Below, one piece after another: positions 7,315 through 10,049 of a stretch of 10,049 bases of DNA. The DNA comes from JACVRW01 sp035705985 (GTDB taxonomy: Bacteria; Actinomycetota; Thermoleophilia; Solirubrobacterales; Thermoleophilaceae), in the NCBI GenBank assembly GCA_035705985.1, contig DASSVP010000048.1:1-10049 (forward strand), read 5' to 3'. Both the position numbers and the translations under genes were made by a program. The notes under the pieces were generated by a model. That model was not told where the DNA came from. It was given only the letters and a program-made list of their open reading frames with translations, and did no database searches. The first letter of the stretch is position 1. Every line of letters begins with the position of its first letter.

Positions 7315-8235
7315 TCAGTTGACCGGCGGCGGCCTGCCGTCCGCGCTCGCCGCCAGCGCGGGATCCCACTCGCAGACCTCGCACGCGTGGCGGAAGGATG
7401 AGCGCGCGAACTCGAGCGCAGCCGCGTGCGGGTCCTCGGCAGCGAGAACGTCGTCCCAGTCGAGCACGAACAGGCCCATCCCCGGCTCCCAGCGGGCGGC
7501 GTCGGGCGACAGCGTGCCCTCGCTGAAGCTCTCGGGCGCCGGATGGGCGTAGGAGTAGAAGGCGGCACGCGGATAGCGCGGATCGCCGGGCCACCAGCCC
7601 ACGGCCACGTCCTGCGCGTCCATCGAGTTGCGCATGATGAAGTCGTCCGAGGGCGGATCCGCCGGCTCGCCCGAGAAGAGGCTCACCGCGAGGTCGAACG
7701 AGCCCCACCATGCGTTCACCGGCGTCGAGCGCCCGCGGAAGGGCGCGCGGTACTCGGCCAGGACGAGCGCGGCGCGGGTGGCGGCGTCGAAATAGGTGGC
7801 GACCCGGCCGCTGTCGTAGGTCGCGTGCTCACTGTCCTCGTCAAGCGGCACGGTCCACGCGACCTCCTGCGGTCTCGGGTCGATCCGCACGTCGCCGGCG
7901 AGCTCGCGGACGGCCTCGATCAGCTCACGGGTGACCTGCCCGACGGGCCGGTCCGGCGTCAGCGGAACTCGTGCCGAACGCCCGTCGGAGTGCTCCGCGA
8001 ACGACTCGTGTGAGTGCAGGTCGAGGCCGGCCACCAGCGCTCCGGAGCCGTCCGGCGCCGGAAGCGGCCGCGTCTCCCAGCCGCGGGCCGTGAGCATCAG
8101 CGCCGCGTGCTGAAGCTCCGGCTCAGGCGGCGCCAGTGCGACGCACAGCTTGCCGAGGACCTGCGTGTGCGCGTGCAGCGTGTCGCACGTGTCGCGCCAC
8201 TCGTCGTAGTCAAGTGCCGGCCACTCGGGGGCCAT
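7315..8235 (-). CDS. DUF5996 family protein
   Basis: A 306-residue soluble protein of unknown function matching the DUF5996 pattern as I recall it. Evidence is the N-terminus WPALDYDEWRDTCDTLHAHT with QVLGKLCVALAPPEPE, then LMLTARGWET, a central YRAPFRGRSTPVNAWWGSFD with LAVSLFSGEPA, and VGWWPGDPRYPRAAFYSYAH with PAPESF. It has no signal peptide or membrane segment. Conserved Trp, His and Asp residues hint at a binding or enzymatic role, but none is established. The ATG at 8235 matches the family start, although GAGG sits only one base upstream and is too close to be an efficient ribosome site. It lies 46 bases downstream of the Rrf2 regulator on the same strand, so the two may share a transcript. 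It converges on cysA with a three-base gap. Confidence 0.8.
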   Translation of the reverse strand: MAPEWPALDYDEWRDTCDTLHAHTQVLGKLCVALAPPEPELQHAALMLTARGWETRPLPAPDGSGALVAGLDLHSHESFAEHSDGRSARVPLTPDRPVGQVTRELIEAVRELAGDVRIDPRPQEVAWTVPLDEDSEHATYDSGRVATYFDAATRAALVLAEYRAPFRGRSTPVNAWWGSFDLAVSLFSGEPADPPSDDFIMRNSMDAQDVAVGWWPGDPRYPRAAFYSYAHPAPESFSEGTLSPDAARWEPGMGLFVLDWDDVLAAEDPHAAALEFARSSFRHACEVCEWDPALAASADGRPPPVN

Positions 8236-8243
8236 GCCTCGAC

Positions 8244-8286
8244 GCTAGCGCACGCTGCTCGGGTGCGGACGCGTGCCCGGGCTAGC
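8244..8286. repeat. Inverted repeat between the Rrf2 gene and the DUF5996 gene
   Basis: GCTAGCGCACGC (8244-8255) can pair with GCGTGC (8271-8276) and, across a CCGG bulge, GCTAGC (8281-8286), giving an interrupted 12-pair stem. It covers the stop codon of the Rrf2 gene and fills most of the 46-base gap. No T-run follows on either strand, so it is not a standard terminator. It may be an RNA processing or partial attenuation structure, or chance in GC-rich DNA. Confidence 0.35.
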
Positions 8287-8746
8287 GCCGCGACCAGGCG
8301 TCGGGCGCCTCCGTGAGCCGCTTCACTCGGCTTGGGAGGCGTCCGGCGACCACGTCGGCGAGCGTCAGCTCGTCGACGACGCTGCGCAGGCTCGCGCGCA
8401 CCGCGATCCAGACGGTTTGGAGGTTCTCGGCCGCGCCGTCGTAGGAGAGGTCCTCCGGCGCCTCGCCGCGCACGGACGCGAGCGGGCCGTCGACGGCGCG
8501 GATAACCTCGCCGATGCTCACCTCGCCAGGAGTGCGGGCCAGCCAGTAGCCGCCCTCGGCGCCGCGCTGGGAGCGCACGATGCCCGCGTGGCGCAGGTCG
8601 ATGAGGATGTTCTCCAGGAACTTAAGCGGGATCTCCTGCGCCTGCGCGAGCCGCTCGCCCTTGATCGGGCCGTCGCCGGCCTGCGCCAGCTCGAGCAGCG
8701 CGCGGACCGCGTAGTCGCTCTTCGCCGACACCTTCACGGGCGCCAT
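8282..8746 (-). CDS. Rrf2-family transcriptional regulator, cysteine-free (CymR-like)
   Basis: A 154-residue winged-helix DNA-binding regulator. VKVSAKSDYAVRALLELA opens the protein, followed by the helix-turn-helix ERLAQAQEIPLKFLENILID (31-50), LRHAGIVRSQRGAEGGYWLA forming recognition region and wing, and PGEVSIGEVIRAVDGPLA with the long dimerisation helix after it. Fe-S members of the family (IscR, NsrR, RirA) use three conserved cysteines in the following loop; this protein contains no cysteine at all, so cluster sensing is excluded. Cysteine-lacking Rrf2 proteins include CymR, the repressor of sulfur uptake and cysteine synthesis genes in Bacillus. The ATG at 8746 is preferred to the longer GTG/ATG options upstream because the family begins here; GGCGG precedes it. 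Proximity to a sulfate importer makes sulfur control plausible but unproven. Confidence 0.9.
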   Translation of the reverse strand: MAPVKVSAKSDYAVRALLELAQAGDGPIKGERLAQAQEIPLKFLENILIDLRHAGIVRSQRGAEGGYWLARTPGEVSIGEVIRAVDGPLASVRGEAPEDLSYDGAAENLQTVWIAVRASLRSVVDELTLADVVAGRLPSRVKRLTEAPDAWSRR

Positions 8747-8760
8747 TGTGACCGCCGCAG

Positions 8761-8777
8761 CGCAAGCTTGACTTGCG
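8761..8777. promoter_or_regulatory. Inverted repeat in the Rrf2/methyltransferase divergent intergenic region
   Basis: CGCAAG (8761-8766) and CTTGCG (8772-8777) form a perfect six-base inverted repeat around CTTGA. It lies between the divergent Rrf2 and methyltransferase genes and covers the candidate -35 of the latter. It could be an autoregulatory operator of the Rrf2 protein. It shares T(C/T)GACTT with the palindrome ahead of the sulfate operon, but the overlap with a -35 element weakens that comparison. Confidence 0.4.
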
Positions 8778-8798
8778 GTGCGGCGTTCAAGATACGCT
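8769..8798 (+). promoter_or_regulatory. Candidate leaderless promoter of the methyltransferase gene
   Basis: A -35 TTGACT (8769-8774, five of six consensus bases) and a -10 TACGCT (8793-8798, with the key T, A and final T) are 18 bases apart. A transcript starting seven bases after the -10 would begin at 8805, exactly at the GTG start codon. Leaderless mRNAs are common in actinobacteria. No Shine-Dalgarno is seen before this GTG, which agrees. Confidence 0.5.
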
Positions 8799-8804
8799 CG
8801 CGGC

Positions 8805-9602
8805 GTGGACGTAGATGCAATCAAGGAGCGCACCCGGGCGATCTGGGGACTCGGCGACTACGGCGCGCTGTCAGCGGCATTGCGCCCCGCCGCCGAGGCG
8901 CTCGCCGACGCGTGCGCCGTCTCCGCCGGCCAGGAGGTGCTCGACGTGGCGGCCGGGGACGGCAACTTCGCGATCACCTGCGCGCGCGAGGGCGCGAGCG
9001 TGGTGGCGTCGGACCTCTCGCCCGGCATGGTCGAGCGCGGGCGCGCCCGCTCCGACGCCGAGGGCTACGACATCGAATGGGTCGAGGCCGACGCCGAGGA
9101 TCTGCCCTTCGAGGACGGCCGCTTCGACTGCGTGGGGTCCGTCTTCGGCGCGATGATCGCGCCGCGGCCGCGCGTGGTGGCCGAGGAGCTGTTCCGGGTA
9201 GTGCGGCCGGGCGGCACCGTCGGGATGACCGCGTGGACGAAGGACGGCTTCGCGGCGGAGATGTTCGCGCTCGGGCGCAGCTACGCGCCGCCCTCGGATT
9301 CGCCGCTGTCCGACGAGTGGTCGATCGAGGAGAACGTGCGCGAGCGCTTCGACGGCCTGGCCGCCCGCTTCGAGATCCAGGTGCGGGAGCTGGGCTGGGA
9401 GGCCGAGTCGCCGGAGGCGCTCGTGGAGATGATCGGCACCTCCGCGCCGCCCTGGGTGGCGGCCAGGCAGAACCTGCCGCCGGAGCGCTGGGAGGAGATG
9501 GTGTCGCGGGCGAATGAGATCGCAGGCCGGTGGGCCGAGGGCGACACACCCGTGACGCTCCGTAACGCGTACGCGCTGATCGTGGCCCGCAAGCGCGGTT
9601 GA
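8805..9602 (+). CDS. Class I SAM-dependent methyltransferase
   Basis: A 265-residue cytoplasmic methyltransferase of the Methyltransf_11/25, UbiE-like type. Motif I is VLDVAAGDGNFA (45-56). The acidic residue closing strand 2 is D70 in VVASDLSPGMVERG, and AEADAEDLPFEDGRFDCV-like motif II/III lies at about 94-110 (EADAEDLPFEDGRFD). A post-motif VRPGGTVGMTAW occurs at 133-144. The C-terminal third (about 155-255) is the variable substrate region and gives no clear acceptor. The GTG at 8805 matches a predicted transcription start; a GTG at 8778 would add nine basic residues and overlap the promoter. It is divergent from the Rrf2 regulator and its stop overlaps the truA start (TTGA), so it probably leads the truA transcript. 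A link to RNA modification is possible but rests on position only. Confidence 0.85.
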   Translation: MDVDAIKERTRAIWGLGDYGALSAALRPAAEALADACAVSAGQEVLDVAAGDGNFAITCAREGASVVASDLSPGMVERGRARSDAEGYDIEWVEADAEDLPFEDGRFDCVGSVFGAMIAPRPRVVAEELFRVVRPGGTVGMTAWTKDGFAAEMFALGRSYAPPSDSPLSDEWSIEENVRERFDGLAARFEIQVRELGWEAESPEALVEMIGTSAPPWVAARQNLPPERWEEMVSRANEIAGRWAEGDTPVTLRNAYALIVARKRG

Positions 9603-10049
9603 CGGCCCGCCTCCAGCTCGAGTACGACGGCACGGACTTCGCCGGGTGGGCGAGCCAGCCCGGGATGCGCAGCGTCCAGGAGACCGTGGAGAGCGCGCTC
9701 GTGACGGTGCTGCGGCGGGAGGTGCGGCTCACGGTCGCCGGCCGGACCGATCGCGGCGTGCACGCGCGCGGCCAGGTGGCGAGCCACGAGGGCGATCCCG
9801 CGCCCGTGCGCAATCTCAACGCGCTCCTGCCGGCGGACGTCGCGGTGCTGTCGAGCGAGGCCGCCCCAAATGGCTTCGACGCCCGCCGCGACGCGCGCTC
9901 CCGCACCTACCGCTACCGGCTCTACACCCGCACGGCGCCCAGCCCGTTCGAGCGGTCACGGGCGCTCTGGTGGCCGCGCCCGCTCGACCGCGAGGCGCTT
10001 GACGCGTGCGCGGCCGCGCTCGTCGGCACCCACGACTTCACCGCGTTCA
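9599..10049 (+). CDS. truA: tRNA pseudouridine(38-40) synthase, N-terminal part (3' end outside window)
   Basis: The first 150 residues of TruA, which isomerises uridines 38-40 in the tRNA anticodon arm to pseudouridine. Diagnostic segments are RLQLEYDGTDFAGWASQPG (4-22), SVQETVESAL, and AGRTDRGVHARGQV, where D51 is the catalytic aspartate. LNALLP, FDARRDARSRTYRYRLYT and GTHDFTAF follow at the window edge. The TTG start at 9599 overlaps the preceding stop (TTGA); the next start, ATG at about 9665, would cut off the conserved YDGTDFAGW, so TTG is right. No clear Shine-Dalgarno is seen, consistent with translational coupling to the methyltransferase. The gene runs off the right end. Confidence 0.95.
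   Translation, partial: MTARLQLEYDGTDFAGWASQPGMRSVQETVESALVTVLRREVRLTVAGRTDRGVHARGQVASHEGDPAPVRNLNALLPADVAVLSSEAAPNGFDARRDARSRTYRYRLYTRTAPSPFERSRALWWPRPLDREALDACAAALVGTHDFTAF

Noticed and set aside
8282..8746. Rrf2 protein as an IscR/NsrR-type iron-sulfur regulator
   Set aside because: The protein has no cysteine residues, so it cannot hold the cluster as those proteins do.
8273..9517. 414-codon plus-strand open frame across the Rrf2 gene and methyltransferase
   Set aside because: It runs antisense through the Rrf2 gene and out of frame through the methyltransferase, and becomes an Arg/Gly-rich shadow.

Overview
The window is GC-rich DNA with third codon positions nearly all G or C and several GTG/TTG starts. 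It looks like chromosome of a high-GC actinobacterium. The DUF5996 protein, the actinobacterial-style c-di-AMP riboswitch in front of a secreted NlpC/P60-like protein, and the protein styles recall the Thermoleophilia/Solirubrobacterales group. That placement is an impression, not a proof.

Layout. At the left edge are the end of rpoA (RNA polymerase alpha, 3-461) and rplQ (ribosomal protein L17, 473-826), the tail of the alpha ribosomal-protein operon. At the right edge is the start of truA (9599 onward). These genes are often contiguous (rpoA-rplQ-truA); here about 8.8 kb of unrelated genes lies between rplQ and truA. A minus-strand, metal-site-degenerate beta-lactamase-fold protein (823-1404) interlocks stop codons with rplQ. 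Divergent from it, a ydaO/yuaA c-di-AMP riboswitch (about 1472-1607) precedes a secreted protein with two peptidoglycan-binding repeats and an NlpC/P60-like catalytic domain (1624-2517). Next comes a deleted methyltransferase remnant (about 2532-2891), overlapping by GTGA with an FkbM-family methyltransferase (2888-3592).

The centre is a complete sulfate/thiosulfate ABC importer in one operon: lipoprotein binding protein (3669-4694), permeases CysT (4732-5538) and CysW (5528-6325), and ATPase CysA (6322-7311). A perfect inverted repeat (3608-3623) and a related half-palindrome (3646-3661) flank a plausible promoter ahead of it, which suggests repression. Three bases beyond cysA, a convergent minus-strand pair begins: DUF5996 (7315-8235), preceded by an Rrf2-family regulator (8282-8746). 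The regulator has no cysteines, so it is CymR-like rather than an Fe-S sensor, and it is a reasonable candidate to control the sulfate operon. Divergent from it, a class I SAM methyltransferase (8805-9602) appears to be transcribed leaderless from a promoter that overlaps an inverted repeat, and it overlaps truA by TTGA.

No tRNA, rRNA, CRISPR array, insertion sequence or integrase was seen. I do not see a wholly new system. The points most worth following are the riboswitch arrangement, the split rplQ/truA neighbourhood, the in-frame deleted methyltransferase and the putative sulfur operators.
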